DNA of 64,000 nucleotides from Morinoia aosen (lineage: Eukaryota; Arthropoda; Malacostraca; Amphipoda; Talitridae): the NCBI GenBank assembly GCA_030386875.1, contig CM059567.1, positions 79,911,130 to 79,975,129 on the forward strand, in the 5' to 3' direction. Each line of letters opens with the position of its first letter. Position 1 is the stretch's first letter. The notes below the pieces were generated by a model. The model had not been told where the DNA came from. It saw only the letters and a list, made by a program, of their open reading frames with translations, and made no database searches. Below, in pieces: positions 34,983-45,506 of this stretch. The translations under genes and the position numbers were made by a program.

Positions 34983-36410
34983 ATGTCAGACTCTGATTCC
35001 GAGAGGGAGCTTATTCGTTCTGCTGCAACTACGACTTGTAGCGGGCGTGTATCAGTGCCGAGATTTAGTACTACGATACCTATTACGACAATTATGTCAG
35101 GACCGGTGCCTACGACAGTTGTGTCTAACGTCATAACAACTCACACTGTAACGTTCAGTACACCGAGTGTTACTACAATGACTACTACTAGTGGTCATAC
35201 TGCTAGTGGTGGCGTAACTACGACGTTGCAAAGGGGCAGTACGATACTGTCCAGCGCCGAACTACCGTTATTTCGAGGCAGAAGGCGCAAGGAAGACCCG
35301 GACTTTTGTGAAACTAAAACATTTCGTACTCACGTTGCGAACCTGACGGCGTACATGTCTTTACATCCCGATGTCACGTCCGACGAAGCTAAGAAAGAAT
35401 TGCTCGTACGAAGCGCACACAAAAGTGTAGGTGATTTCAACGGTGTAGTTACTAAACTAGTGCATCCTGATGTTTACTATTCTTTCGACCAGGTTGTGGA
35501 GATTCTGGGAGATATTTATATCTCAATGGGCGAGCGATCCGTACATGCGCTAGCTTGTGATTTAAATCAGCTCCGGCTCTTGCGAAAGCAAGGGTTAGCT
35601 GCTCAATTAGTGACTGCGCTGGCTAAGATCCAGAAATTGAGCGACCATATTTTAACTAGTCCAGACGTAGCGTTACAGAGACATCCCTTTGTCGTTGCTT
35701 GTGCGAATGCTAATGAATTAAACAAGTTTGCGGGAGATTTGGTTGTTTTTAGTCTAGCTACAGCAATTTTAGCTCCATTGTTTGTGGAAAATTTTTCCAA
35801 AAAAATATTTTCGGGGCCATATTTAACATCTGAAGAGCTATTAGCTCGTATTGTCTCCACTGTGCGGAATAATCCTGAGAGTAAACCGATCATTGCGCAA
35901 AAGCCTAGTGCACAGTACTCGTACCCGACTAGCGACACTTATCTATTAGCCGTGCCTGACGAGCCCGTGTGTGACGAGCAGGAATCGTTTTCTTGCGTTT
36001 TCTTTAACTCACAACACATCAATCGACGTTTTCAGGGACGGAGACCATTTTTACGACCAGGTTGGAGACCTGCGAGGTTTTCCAGGGGAAGACAGCATGC
36101 CTATATTGGCGATAGAGCTCTAGGTTCAATGGAGTGTAACGAAGCGTTCGTGGAGAATCCACAACAGATTAATAATGAACGGACGAAACAACAACAGCCT
36201 TTCTGCTCACTATTTAATAGCCCTGGTCACGTAAAAAAGATGTGTGTGAAACAGCGAGGTCAGGGTAAACCGAGTTTCCGAGGTACTACTTGCTATAAGT
36301 GTGGTAAGTTGGGGCGCGTTGCTCGTGAATGTCATTCACGCGGTAGAGGCCGCGGAAGGGGAGAAGCGTATTACGCTGCAGTTCCTGAGAGTGATGATTT
36401 TTTAGAATAA
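34983..36410 (+). CDS. gag: Gypsy Gag, 475 aa, with altered zinc knuckles
   Basis: The frame is open from ATG 34983 to TAA 36408. Residues 1-90 are Ser/Thr-rich. Residues 105-300 are helical and capsid-like (TFRTHVANLTAYMSLHP, later ALACDLNQLRLLRKQGL). Residues 345-375 and 450-465 are Arg-rich and would bind RNA. Two zinc-knuckle-like motifs follow. The first, at 408-421 (CSLFNSPGHVKKMC), has Phe where the second Cys should be. The second, at 437-450 (CYKCGKLGRVAREC), has Arg in place of His. Each knuckle therefore lacks one metal ligand. Gag is the best-preserved part of this element. The downstream protease frame starts 12 bp after its stop, in another frame. Confidence 0.9.
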   Translation: MSDSDSERELIRSAATTTCSGRVSVPRFSTTIPITTIMSGPVPTTVVSNVITTHTVTFSTPSVTTMTTTSGHTASGGVTTTLQRGSTILSSAELPLFRGRRRKEDPDFCETKTFRTHVANLTAYMSLHPDVTSDEAKKELLVRSAHKSVGDFNGVVTKLVHPDVYYSFDQVVEILGDIYISMGERSVHALACDLNQLRLLRKQGLAAQLVTALAKIQKLSDHILTSPDVALQRHPFVVACANANELNKFAGDLVVFSLATAILAPLFVENFSKKIFSGPYLTSEELLARIVSTVRNNPESKPIIAQKPSAQYSYPTSDTYLLAVPDEPVCDEQESFSCVFFNSQHINRRFQGRRPFLRPGWRPARFSRGRQHAYIGDRALGSMECNEAFVENPQQINNERTKQQQPFCSLFNSPGHVKKMCVKQRGQGKPSFRGTTCYKCGKLGRVARECHSRGRGRGRGEAYYAAVPESDDFLE

Positions 36411-36421
36411 AATCAGACGAA

Positions 36422-37039
36422 ATGAAGAGTGTTGGTGTAGAGAGGGAGTATTCACCAGTGCCCGGGGGTCAGTCCACAGCTCCCGTTACCAATTATGTGC
36501 TGGTTTTGAAGCCAGATTCTATAATTAAGTCGACCGAAGTAGTGGATCCGTTGTTCCAGTGTGAAAATAAGTTCGAATTACTAGGTGAACAAGAACTTAC
36601 TGTAGGTGCAAATTCTGAATTAACCGTAGAAGTTTGTTTGTCAGCGACGATAATGAAAGAAGGTCGTTTGAGAAAGGAAACTGATGGTTTGTTTTCTTTA
36701 AGAAGATCTAAAAAGCCTACGATAATATTAAAAAATGTTACACGATTGATGAGCGCTCTGATTGATAGCGGTAGCGACAGGTTTCAAATCAGTTACCGCA
36801 ATATAAAACGCCTTTACGAGCGAATTAAGCCTAGTGCTTTGAATATCAGGGGAATCAATTCGAAAAGCCAAGTGACAGGCGAAGTTGATCTTTGTATTAC
36901 CCTGCCTAATAATAAAGAAATAAATACTAGCGCTTTGATTTTGAAAGACGGTGAATTTAATTAAGATGTAATCCTCGGTAGAGATGTACTGAAGGATGCC
37001 GGACTTGATTTTAAGGAAGGATTCATTGTTCTTGACTGA
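36422..37039 (+). pseudogene. Gypsy protease region, interrupted by a stop
   Basis: The frame starts with ATG 36422. An aspartic protease core is visible: the DSGS active site (Asp at residue 115, LIDSGSDRFQIS) and, about 65 residues later, the ILGRD block that closes retropepsins. Between them a TAA at 36962-36964 breaks the frame, so ILGRD is read only past the stop. The frame closes at 37037. This is a single protease domain with a nonsense codon. Confidence 0.8.
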
Positions 37040-37199
37040 GTAAAAGTGCCGTTTCATGATGTGCAAGAATTGCACGGTCAAAGTAAGAAAGAGGAATACC
37101 GTGAATAATGCAGAGTGTCTGATGGCAGACGTGATTGCCCAGAGGAGGCGTATATAGAAATATCTGCTGAAGCAGAGGGAACCTAGAAAAAGAAGCCAA

Positions 37200-38350
37200 G
37201 TGAATGGGGGTAGAGATGGCCAAGAAAATGGCGAAAGGCAACAAAAAGGCCTAGAGATAAATGCTGCGAAGCATCGAAGTAACCCAGAGAAAGAAGTGGA
37301 AAAAACTAAAAGACGAGCGATCGTTGTTCACTGTGGATCAGTGGAGATTCCGAGTGATTTCTTACGAGTAATTAATGGGTATGTCAAGAGGGTTAAACCC
37401 AGAAAGTATATAATGAATAAGAGAATTTTAGGAAATGGCATTTATGTGGCCGAATCAGTAGTGAAAATAGGTTCGGAGGGTTTTGTCCCTGTCATGCTTT
37501 TAAACGTTTCGGATGACGTGGTATACCTGAGTGAAAATAGTATGCTGAGTAATATTGAGGCAGTAGAGGATATGGAAATAGATTAAGAAATATATCTGTC
37601 TACGGTGCACGAAGCTGTGCGTGAAGCTAATTTATGTGAGGTCAACGGTACAGCGGATCTACCCAAGGTCGACAGTTGTTATGGTGGAAGCTTTAAAACC
37701 ATCACTGGTAAAGACGTTGGGTTGGGGTCCGATCAAGCGGGGCATTGTTGCAACAATACTCGTGTTGACGAAGTAGGAATTAATGCACAGAAAGACGATG
37801 TACCGGAAGGAAATAGGAGCGAACGACGCCCATTGACGAGTGACGACGTAGTTTGTGACGACGATGACGGGAAACCCTTACTGATAAAATTATTAAATGA
37901 TTTTAGAGACGTAATTACGTTAGAAGGCGAAACTATTGGCGTTACGAATGTAATGCGACATAAAATTGAACTGAAACCAAATGCTCCAGTACTTAAAGTT
38001 CCTCCCTATAGAACCCCGCATAGATATCGAGAGGAGTTGGTACAAGCAAACAAGCAAATGATCGCCCAGGGAATAATCGAACCGTCCATGTCCGAATTTA
38101 ACTTTCCTATAATCTGCGTAAAAAAGAAAACTGGAGAGATACGCCCAGTCATTGACTTTCGGGCTTTAAACAAAATCATTAAAAAAGATTCTTATCCTAT
38201 TCCTAGAATAGACGAAATCCTTTACACTCTTGGTGGAAATAGTGTATTTTCCAATTTGGATCTGCGATCTGCATTCCAACAGATCGAATTAGAAGAAAGT
38301 AGTCGGAAATACACTGCTTTCAGTATTGGTTACGAGAAATTTCAGTTTCG
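37200..38350 (+). pseudogene. Gypsy reverse transcriptase, N-terminal part
   Basis: This region is in a different frame from the protease. A charged linker (37200-37586) ends in an in-frame TAA at 37584, and the same frame continues past it. RT starts at about 37960 with HKIELKPNAPVLKVPPYRTP, then GIIEPSMSEFNFPIICVKKK, RPVIDFRALN (palm) and the first catalytic Asp in SNLDLRSAFQQIEL. At 38351 the frame is cut by an inverted LINE insertion just before the PFGL block, which resumes at 39828. Confidence 0.85.
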
Positions 38351-39827
38351 AACAATTTAAACAATTTATTTACCACAGTTGATACAGAGGTAGAATTTTA
38401 CTTAAGTCTAGTACAATGGTCAAATTTGAGTATAGCTACCTATGGGCCCGAATAAGTTCAGCGACTTCTAGGGCATCCTACCATCACGTTATTCTAGGGT
38501 GTACAAAAGTTTAACCTAGTTCACTTAACCTAGTTTCGCATTAGACTGATCATTGAGATAATTAACTCGATATTTTATGCTGTATTTTACAATATAGGTC
38601 AAGTCGGCTATATTTAACGGTATGTTCGATAAAAAGATTCAAGAGCAGAGAGAAGATTGGTTATGGTACACAAGGCAAGTTACATTATGACATTATCATT
38701 AGTTACATGTAGGAGGCAAGATTTCGACACGGTGATCTTACACTACTAGTATTCTGATAGGAAGTGAGACTCAAGATGTCTTTTGAATACTTTGTACGAA
38801 TTATATTCACGGATCTCTGCAGGTATAGAGTTCCAAGTTTTGGTTCCAACGAAGAGAATAATGTGTTGCGACCTGGCCTTTGAATAATAAGGAAGCATGA
38901 ATTTACTTCTATTTCGGGTTAAATGGTCGTGATGACCAGTTTGCGCAGTCAATAATTGTCTTAGGCTATTGTCGCCATCATTTCTTAATGTTTTGTAAAT
39001 GAAATTACAGATGGAGATTTTGTAGAGATCCGAAAGTTTAAGTATTTGTAAATTTTTGAATGAATCATTTGTGTGAGCATTATATTCTAGGTTCTTTAAA
39101 GCTCTGACAGCCCTTTTCTGCAGAGTAAAAATTTTGTTGGTTTTATTTTTATCAGTTCCGTGCCATGCTTCTATTCCGTGTTGCAAGTATGGAGAAATGA
39201 GCGTTCGGTAGAGCATTTGTAAAGCTGTTTCAGGCAGAAAATTTTTAACTTTATTTAGGATTCCGATGGATTTTGATAATTTAGAACTAATATGAGTGAT
39301 GTGCTCTTTGAAGGTCAGATGTTTATCTATTATGATGAACAGAAACTTACATGAGTTGGTTTCTTCGATTTCACCTTCGCCAATTTTAATGCATGGGAGA
39401 GATACATCTTTCTTGTATGAGAAAGTAATATAATTTGTTTTATCGATATTTAGGCTTATTTTATTAGCTTTGAGCCACGATGAAACCTTGTGAAGTTCAG
39501 TATTTATACTCTCCACAATCATAGCAGGATTTTGGTTCGGAAGGACCGCAGAAAGCGTACTGTCATCGGCAAAAAGTATGAATTTGAAGAATGATGTAGA
39601 TTTTACAATATCATTGATAAAAATCAGAAACAAGAGAGGCCCGAGAACAGACCCTTGTGGAACTCCATGGCTAATTGTCTGTGGGTCTGATTTTGCGTCG
39701 TCAATGACAACGTATTGCTTCCGATTTGTTAGGTATGATCTGAACCAATCATGGGCAATCCCTCGAATGCCATAACAGTGTAGTTTCGATAATAGTATTT
39801 TATGGTCCACACAATCATATGCTTTTC
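38351..39827 (-). mobile_element. LINE insertion inside Gypsy RT (second copy of the 29941-32290 family)
   Basis: A minus-strand, 5'-truncated copy of about 1477 bp. The 3' end carries the same AAATTGTTT repeats (38352-38369). The open frame 38746-39810 (354 codons) differs from the corresponding part of the copy at 30318 at about six residues, including G-to-F in CKFLFIIIDK. The 3' untranslated region has one insertion of about 20 bp near 38575. The 5' break corresponds to the KAFDCVDH block of RT, where similarity ends after GCTTTTC. No clear target duplication is visible; the word AACAAT at the left junction is ambiguous. Confidence 0.92.
38746..39810 (-). CDS. truncated LINE reverse transcriptase frame
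   Basis: 354 codons covering YGIRGIAHDWFRSYL, GVPQGSVLGPLLF, FADDS and the complete C-terminal domain. The fingers and the first catalytic Asp are absent because of the 5' truncation. It is a remnant that cannot act alone, and it is useful mainly as evidence of recent LINE activity. Confidence 0.75.
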   Translation of the reverse strand: MDHKILLSKLHCYGIRGIAHDWFRSYLTNRKQYVVIDDAKSDPQTISHGVPQGSVLGPLLFLIFINDIVKSTSFFKFILFADDSTLSAVLPNQNPAMIVESINTELHKVSSWLKANKISLNIDKTNYITFSYKKDVSLPCIKIGEGEIEETNSCKFLFIIIDKHLTFKEHITHISSKLSKSIGILNKVKNFLPETALQMLYRTLISPYLQHGIEAWHGTDKNKTNKIFTLQKRAVRALKNLEYNAHTNDSFKNLQILKLSDLYKISICNFIYKTLRNDGDNSLRQLLTAQTGHHDHLTRNRSKFMLPYYSKARSQHIILFVGTKTWNSIPAEIREYNSYKVFKRHLESHFLSEY

Positions 39828-40190
39828 CCCTTTGGGCTCTCTTCTTCTCCTAGTGTGTTCCAGCGAGTGATGTCTTCCGTACTTGCAAATGTTATCGGGA
39901 AACTCGCGTTCGTGTTTCTCGATGACATTTTGGTGTTCTCCAAATCAATGAACCAGCATTTAAAAGATTTAAATAGTGTTTTTGAGAAATTACGCAGTGG
40001 GAATCTTTCCCTTAAGCTTGAGAAATGTTAATTCTTAAAGAGTTCGATAGAGTATCTAGGTCACATAGTGTCGGCAGACGGCATTCGTTGCAAAGAGTCG
40101 GAGAAGCTACAAAATTTTCCCGTTCCCCAAAACGTGAAAGAATCACAAAGTTTTCTGGGAGTCGCAAATTACTTTAGAAGTCATATTCCT
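39828..40190 (+). pseudogene. Gypsy reverse transcriptase, C-terminal part
   Basis: Resumes with PFGLSSSPSVFQRVM and carries the active site FLDDILVFS, then LKLEKC. A TAA at 40029-40031 interrupts the next block, after which the same frame reads SSIEYLGHIVSADGI and SFLGVANYFRSHIP, the usual RT thumb and connection. The frame is lost at about 40195. It follows directly in sense and order from 38350 once the LINE is ignored. Confidence 0.85.
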
Positions 40191-40194
40191 CTGT

Positions 40195-40917
40195 TTGGGT
40201 ATGTCATATCCACTTTATCAATTGCTACGAAAGAACATTGAGTTTATCTGGAAGCCTGAATGTCAGGAAGCTTTTGAAAAAATTAAATCTGTTTTGACAT
40301 CAGATACCGTTTTACGGCATCCTGACTTTAATAAGCCTTTCCATGTGTTTACAGATGCTTCTAATTTTGGAATAGGAGCAGTGCTTTTACAGCACGGAAA
40401 CGATTCGACCAAATCAATGCAGCCAAAAGCATATTACAGCAAAAGTTTGAACTCAACGCAAAAGCGTTATAGCACGATCAAAATGGAATTCTTCGCCATC
40501 GTGAGCGCGCTAAAAGCTTTCAAATATCTCATTCGTGGATATCCAATCTATCTGTACACGGATCACAAACTGTTGCAGCCTTTGTTCTTCAAAAAGCTTC
40601 CCGACGACTCAGCAATGGCACGCTGGTGTTTAACAGTTCATTCTTTTGATCCCAGTGTAAAATATTTCCCCGGTAAACAAAACATTGTTGCCGATTGTTT
40701 ACGCAGATTGCCAGAGCAATTGACTGTTTCTGACCTTAATGACTGTGCGGAGTTTCAGGAAGTCGACGTGTTCCCTGTTACCACCAGACGTGGTGCACTT
40801 AACCCTAGCGTAGACGCAACAGACACTCAGACGCAACCAGACCGACTGGCGCCGGCAGCGGCTGCCTCACCGCAACTGACTGACTACATTCCTAAATTGA
40901 CATTCTTGGGACATTGA
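40195..40917 (+). pseudogene. Gypsy RNase H and tether
   Basis: Shifted frame relative to RT. Residues 17-60 (PECQEAFEKIKSVLTSDTVL, then FHVFTDASNFGIGAVLLQ) hold the first catalytic Asp of RNase H. KMEFFAIVSALKAFKYLIRG holds the Glu and LYTDHKLLQPLF the second Asp. GKQNIVADCLRRLP is the closing block, where the usual Asp-x-x-Ser-Arg is Asp-Cys-Leu-Arg. The domain is essentially complete. The frame ends at 40915, and the integrase lies in the next frame. Confidence 0.85.
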
Positions 40918-41005
40918 CGAATTTCGGACTGAGCAACAGCAAGATCCATTTTGTTCTGAAGTTAAGGACGCATTACTAAATGGAAGTACATCCACGATTC
41001 ATGAT

Positions 41006-41908
41006 TTGCAAAAGTATTTAATTTCAAACGACGTACTTTACAGATGGAGACAGATAGACTCTAGGAAAAGTACTATTTTAACTTCGGTTATGCCGACATC
41101 GTTAATGAACAAGGCGGTGCTCAGTATTCATTCTCTGTATCATACAGATGCTGTGCACACGCTGTTCAAATTTAAATCACGTTATTATCATTTATTAGAG
41201 AAAACTATCATTCGTAAATTTGTAAAAATGTGTGATGTCTGTAAAATTCTTAAAGCCAACAGTACTGTACCTATTAAAATTTTAGACGCGCCAATTGCAA
41301 AAGAACCTTTCGAGGTTGTTTCCATGGATTTCCTCGGCCCTTTGCCAGCTACGGGGCAGCCGAATAGATACATTTTGGGAGTTATAGATTTATTTTCTCG
41401 GTATTGTAAGCTTTATGCCACATCAGACCGGATGGCACACACAGTCGTTTCTTGTCTAGACGACTGCTTTGCGACTTTCGGTTATCCGAAAACACTTCTC
41501 AGTGACCAAGCTTTAGAATTTAAATCGGCGGCAGTTAAAAAGTTTGCTCAAATTCACGCCATTGAGAAAAAAGAGGTACTACCGTGGAGTCCTCATAGTA
41601 ACGCTATTGTAGAGAAGAATAATAGAAAAATAACAAATTTACTAAGACTTTACGTAAATTCCTTAGTTCAAACAGAATGGGATCAGTGTCTCAACATCAC
41701 GGAGAACGCTATTAACAACTCTCTTAATACTACGTTGGGTGATACACCCTCCTACATTATTTTTGGACGAGACACTTGTCCAAACTTTCACGCTCAAACA
41801 TTTGAAACCCTTTACAGTTACGATACCAATGTTGATCTGGTGAAATTTAGAAATAGGACTTACAAAAGTCACAAGAATCACGTATTAGCTTTACGTAAAA
41901 CGGATTGA
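41006..41908 (+). CDS. Gypsy integrase
   Basis: Similarity begins slightly upstream, at about 40912. The HHCC zinc domain is complete: H42, H46, C76, C79. The catalytic triad is D108 (VSMDFLGPLP), D167 (LLSDQALEF) and E203 (NAIVEKNNRKI), giving a D-D-35-E spacing. The C-terminal part (to residue 300) is short and has no chromodomain. No stop falls inside, so this domain is intact, although it can no longer be made as part of Pol because of upstream breaks. Confidence 0.88.
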   Translation: MQKYLISNDVLYRWRQIDSRKSTILTSVMPTSLMNKAVLSIHSLYHTDAVHTLFKFKSRYYHLLEKTIIRKFVKMCDVCKILKANSTVPIKILDAPIAKEPFEVVSMDFLGPLPATGQPNRYILGVIDLFSRYCKLYATSDRMAHTVVSCLDDCFATFGYPKTLLSDQALEFKSAAVKKFAQIHAIEKKEVLPWSPHSNAIVEKNNRKITNLLRLYVNSLVQTEWDQCLNITENAINNSLNTTLGDTPSYIIFGRDTCPNFHAQTFETLYSYDTNVDLVKFRNRTYKSHKNHVLALRKTD

Positions 41909-42445
41909 ACGAGTTTACGACTTACGACTGACTGCGTTCCAATGTTTAGCATTTTAATTTTTGTGTGTTCAAGTATTTCTGTTCTCAGTTTATTGTTTCG
42001 ATGTTTACTTTTATATATCAGCTTTTTACTTGGATTCTTCTTATGTTATTGTATGTATTTTTCCTTTTACTTCTAGGTGTCTGTAATATCGTAGGATCTA
42101 AGTCCGCCATTGAGGGTGTCACTCGTTTTTCTTTTACAATGAAGTTTTGCATCTGCTAACTGATATGCGTGATTGAAAGTCCACTTTGAGCTTAGATGGT
42201 GCGGTACCTGCACGCTGTGCGAGCAGAGTGCCCGGGTTGTTTATGCGTTCGCTCAGTATCGGGCGTGTCTGCTCGGGACATGAGCCGCATTGACATGCTA
42301 TTTTGTTTCTTTCCTTTACGGCTGTCATTGTCATGATTGTGCCGTTAATACTATTGAATTCTTTTTCTTTCATTTGAGGCCATGCTAATCGGACTGTCTC
42401 TGTTTCGATTTCAGGACGAACAAGCTAACGTCCTTGACATCCACG
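41909..42445 (+). other. spacer between integrase and third ORF, with splice acceptor
   Basis: No coding frame. The last 40 bp contain a branch-point-like TGCTAATC (about 42383), a T-rich tract and TTTCAG with the AG at 42413-42414, 31 bp before the ATG of the third ORF. In this position env-bearing Gypsy elements splice a subgenomic mRNA; here the same use is inferred. Confidence 0.5.
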
Positions 42446-42520
42446 ATGGGGAATCGTATGACTACTATCAGCGTGGAGGCGCTTACTAACGCCTTGGAAC
42501 AACACCAAGGCAGGGTGTCG
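42446..42520 (+). pseudogene. third ORF of the Gypsy element, 5' piece (cut by BEL insertion)
   Basis: An ATG at 42446 opens 25 codons that run, ending exactly on a codon boundary, into the BEL 5' LTR. The first residues (MGNRMTTISVEALTNALEQ) are polar. The rest of the reading frame lies at 50734-50976, past the BEL element and the duplicated GTCG. Without the insertion the frame would be 318 bp, about 105 codons. The family is unknown. Confidence 0.65.
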
Positions 42521-43306
42521 TGTTGGGATAGTCGCTGTCCCAACTCCAGGTCTTCGCAGGCTAAGATATGAAAGATCTTTTGTTTTCTAAAGCATAGATT
42601 TCATTTGGAGGTGGCGGCTGCGGGATATGTTTTTTTCTGAAATTTAATTTCCCTAGCGAATTCTATGGCGGAATTTCTCTGCGTTAGCGGAAACCCCTCT
42701 TGCCTCGAAATTTAGTATTTGGTTCAATTTTGTAAACTTGGCTTAATTATTCATACCCCGTTGCTTAGCTCTGATTTATTTTTTCCAACATGAATTTGTT
42801 AAGGTGGTAAAAATTACTGTATATTTTTGCTTTTTAAATAAAGAACTATATCATGTGGTTTCGTGCTGGCTGGCGGAATACGTGGCACGTATTCTTCCGC
42901 ACCGAAATCAAATTGATCATTGTTAGGTCGAATTTTTATTAGGATTACAGCTACGGTGAAGTGCAGATTTGCTGTGTCTTGTTTTGGTGCCGGCGTGCGG
43001 GATCTGGGCGTCCTGTGTATTTCTTTGCTGTGCCAATTCTATTGCTATTCTAGTGTAGGGAGCTCGTTGCCGTCCTATAGCCGCCTCCTCCTGTCGTTTA
43101 TTCTGTTTGAGGAATCGATATGTGCAGCAAATTTCTCGAATAAAACTTCTTGTTCTTCGTTTATCTGGATTTCCTTACACCAATTCATGTTAATTATTTA
43201 CTATGGCGGTGGCCGGTTGGTGACGGGGCTAACCTACTGGTTTGGACTGGCCAACTTCAATTGACTTCTGCACCTTAGGTTAAAAAAAATATTGGCTGTT
43301 CCAACA
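42521..43306 (+). repeat. BEL 5' LTR
   Basis: 786 bp. AATAAA at 42837-42842 is a poly(A) signal candidate and places R in the first half. The end is CCAACA at 43306. No standard TGG-starting primer binding site follows directly (GTTCGAGAAATTTGATTC). Confidence 0.93.
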
Positions 43307-44186
43307 GTTCGAGAAATTTGATTCTCTCAAGGGTTGGCTCGTGGTTTGATTTTAGTTTCTGCAGACTTTTCTTGCAAGTAATTTCTCCTTATGATACCTA
43401 TACAATCCTGGTTTCCGCTTTATTTTTCGAAATAGTGTGGCACTAGTTTCGTGGGCCGCCCGGTCTCGTGCGTCGGTATCACTGACCTTGGCACTGCGCG
43501 TCTGTGGCGGGGCACCGACTCTCCTATGACGGTTCCCGCTTAAACGCTGTGCCTTCTCGCCCGCCGTATTAGGGGGCTGACACTGCGGTACCCTGTACTT
43601 CAGCTGGCCCTGCACCCCATATAGTTGTATGTGAAATTCATACAGTTGCAGTCTTCATGCTTGTCTTCGCCTATCTGAGACAATTCGTTGCGTTCGCCAG
43701 CCCTTCTTCGGCATCTATGCTGATCAGCCATTGTACTCCTATTACTATGAAAATTGCAAATTTTTAAGAACCGCTTGATTGTCCCAAGAGTATGCCGGGA
43801 GGATCAATCTCGGCGTGACGTCTCCCGAAGATCAACACACGTGTACCTGCTTGTCGCACTGACTCGGGATAGGTTCTCCATTGGGGATGCTTCTTCGTGG
43901 GATGTCGTCATCGCTTTCAAAATACTTTCCCCAGGAAATTCGTTATAGCGGCGCTTGTTGCAACTCGTCACGCCTTGCCTGAAAAAGGGAAGGTCTTCAG
44001 CTTATCTCCCAGTGGACTCCTTCTACACTGGTATCTACTGAATTTCCGGTAACGAACTGCTTCATATTTACTTGCCGTTTCGGATAGACTGAGCTCTGTT
44101 CAGTGTAAATGTATTTGGATGTGGTCAGTGTTAATAGATTCTCTACATATTGAACCATCCCTTTTTGGCGCCTCTAATTCATAGTC
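43307..44186 (+). other. BEL untranslated leader
   Basis: About 880 bp without a sense coding frame. An 87-codon minus-strand frame crosses a GC-rich part and is not supported as a gene. Confidence 0.5.
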
Positions 44187-45485
44187 ATGTCTGTCTCTAT
44201 CAAAAAACGTATTTCTGGTCTGAAGCAATCTATAACTAAGCGTTCTGCTATCATTGGAGGACTTGTTAGTTCATTGACGTCTGTTTCGGTAGTAGCCTCT
44301 TATACCGAAGAGGTTAAGTCCAAATTGATGAAAATAAGAGAATATGAGCTTCTCCTAATAGAAGCCATAACCGATGAGACTTCTTCCGATCGTTTGGAAG
44401 ATAAACTAAATGAAGTAGATTCTGATCTTGCTCCATATATTTTGAAATTAGAGAAACTTTTGTCTGAATTAGATACTGTAGAAGTGTCTCTCAAAAGGGT
44501 CAGTGTTCCTAGTACCACCTTGCCTTTTAAGTTGCCAACGTTGGAGCTCTCCGAGTTCTCAGGCAATGATAAATCCTGTTTAGAATATTTTCATTTTTGG
44601 AAGAAATTTTCAAATGCATTGGAGGCTTCGCCTCATCTGACTGATAGTCAGAAGTTGATCTTCCTGAAGAGTCGGTTGAGGGGTTCTCCCTTGGCGTTGG
44701 TAGAGAATCTTCCTACTTTTGAGGAGGCGATAACGCTCCTGCAGAACACCTTCTACGATAAAAAAGCTATAATAGATCATCTAATGGGCGAGCTTCTGTG
44801 CATGAAGTCGGTTCGTAATTTGATGCAAATAAAGCATCTGTTATCCGCGGTTCAGTTCAAAGTGCACGACTTAAAATCGTTGGGAATTAATATCGAGGAG
44901 GAAGGTTGTGGTCGCATGTTAGCAAGAAAATTGAAAGACACTCTTCCTTCTTACTTTTTCCTTGAGTTAATTAGGAAAGTAGATAACAGTTACCCCTCTG
45001 TAACAGATATTTTGAAAAATTATTTGGATGTGATTGCTGCTCTAAATATTAAAAATAAAAGTTTGACTGATAGAAATGCTGCAGACAGGTCCAAGGGATT
45101 TGAGTTAGGGCATTCTACCAGTGCTGCTGAGAATCTGATGGATAGTTTTTGCGTCAATAATACGCAATCTTGCGTTGGTGGGGCAGGCAGTAGTGCCAAC
45201 CTAACGTCGGGGGCCAACCTAAGGGCTAAAGGTTCTAAAGCTGATAGGGTTGTAAACTGTAAATTTTGCCGTTCCTCCACACACTCTAGCTTCAGGTGTC
45301 GGAAGTATCCAGACTTCCAGAGTAGACAGTCTCGAGTCATCGCATTGAAACTTTGTTCATCTTGCTTCAGTAGTAAACATGAGACGGGGGCATGTATTAA
45401 TAGTTTACCTTTCCCGTGTAGTATTTGTTCAAGTCAAAGTCACGTCTCTCCTCTTTGTCCTAAGTTCAAACATTTTTCGAAGTGA
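44187..45485 (+). CDS. gag: BEL/Pao Gag, 432 aa
   Basis: ATG 44187 to TGA 45483. Residues 1-110 are helical (EYELLLIEAITDETSSDRLE), as in BEL Gag. From residue about 115 comes the conserved Pao-type Gag block: LPTLELSEFSGNDKSCLEYF, FHFWKKFSNAL, QKLIFLKSRLRGSPLALVEN. The C-terminus has three Cys/His clusters: CKFCRSSTHSSFRCRKYPDF, CSSCFSSKHETGAC and CSICSSQSHVSPLC, of the C-x2-C-x4-H-x4/5-C kind, binding RNA. Pol follows in the same frame immediately after the stop. Confidence 0.93.
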   Translation: MSVSIKKRISGLKQSITKRSAIIGGLVSSLTSVSVVASYTEEVKSKLMKIREYELLLIEAITDETSSDRLEDKLNEVDSDLAPYILKLEKLLSELDTVEVSLKRVSVPSTTLPFKLPTLELSEFSGNDKSCLEYFHFWKKFSNALEASPHLTDSQKLIFLKSRLRGSPLALVENLPTFEEAITLLQNTFYDKKAIIDHLMGELLCMKSVRNLMQIKHLLSAVQFKVHDLKSLGINIEEEGCGRMLARKLKDTLPSYFFLELIRKVDNSYPSVTDILKNYLDVIAALNIKNKSLTDRNAADRSKGFELGHSTSAAENLMDSFCVNNTQSCVGGAGSSANLTSGANLRAKGSKADRVVNCKFCRSSTHSSFRCRKYPDFQSRQSRVIALKLCSSCFSSKHETGACINSLPFPCSICSSQSHVSPLCPKFKHFSK

Positions 45486-45506
45486 CATAGCGTCGCAGGC
45501 TCGCCT

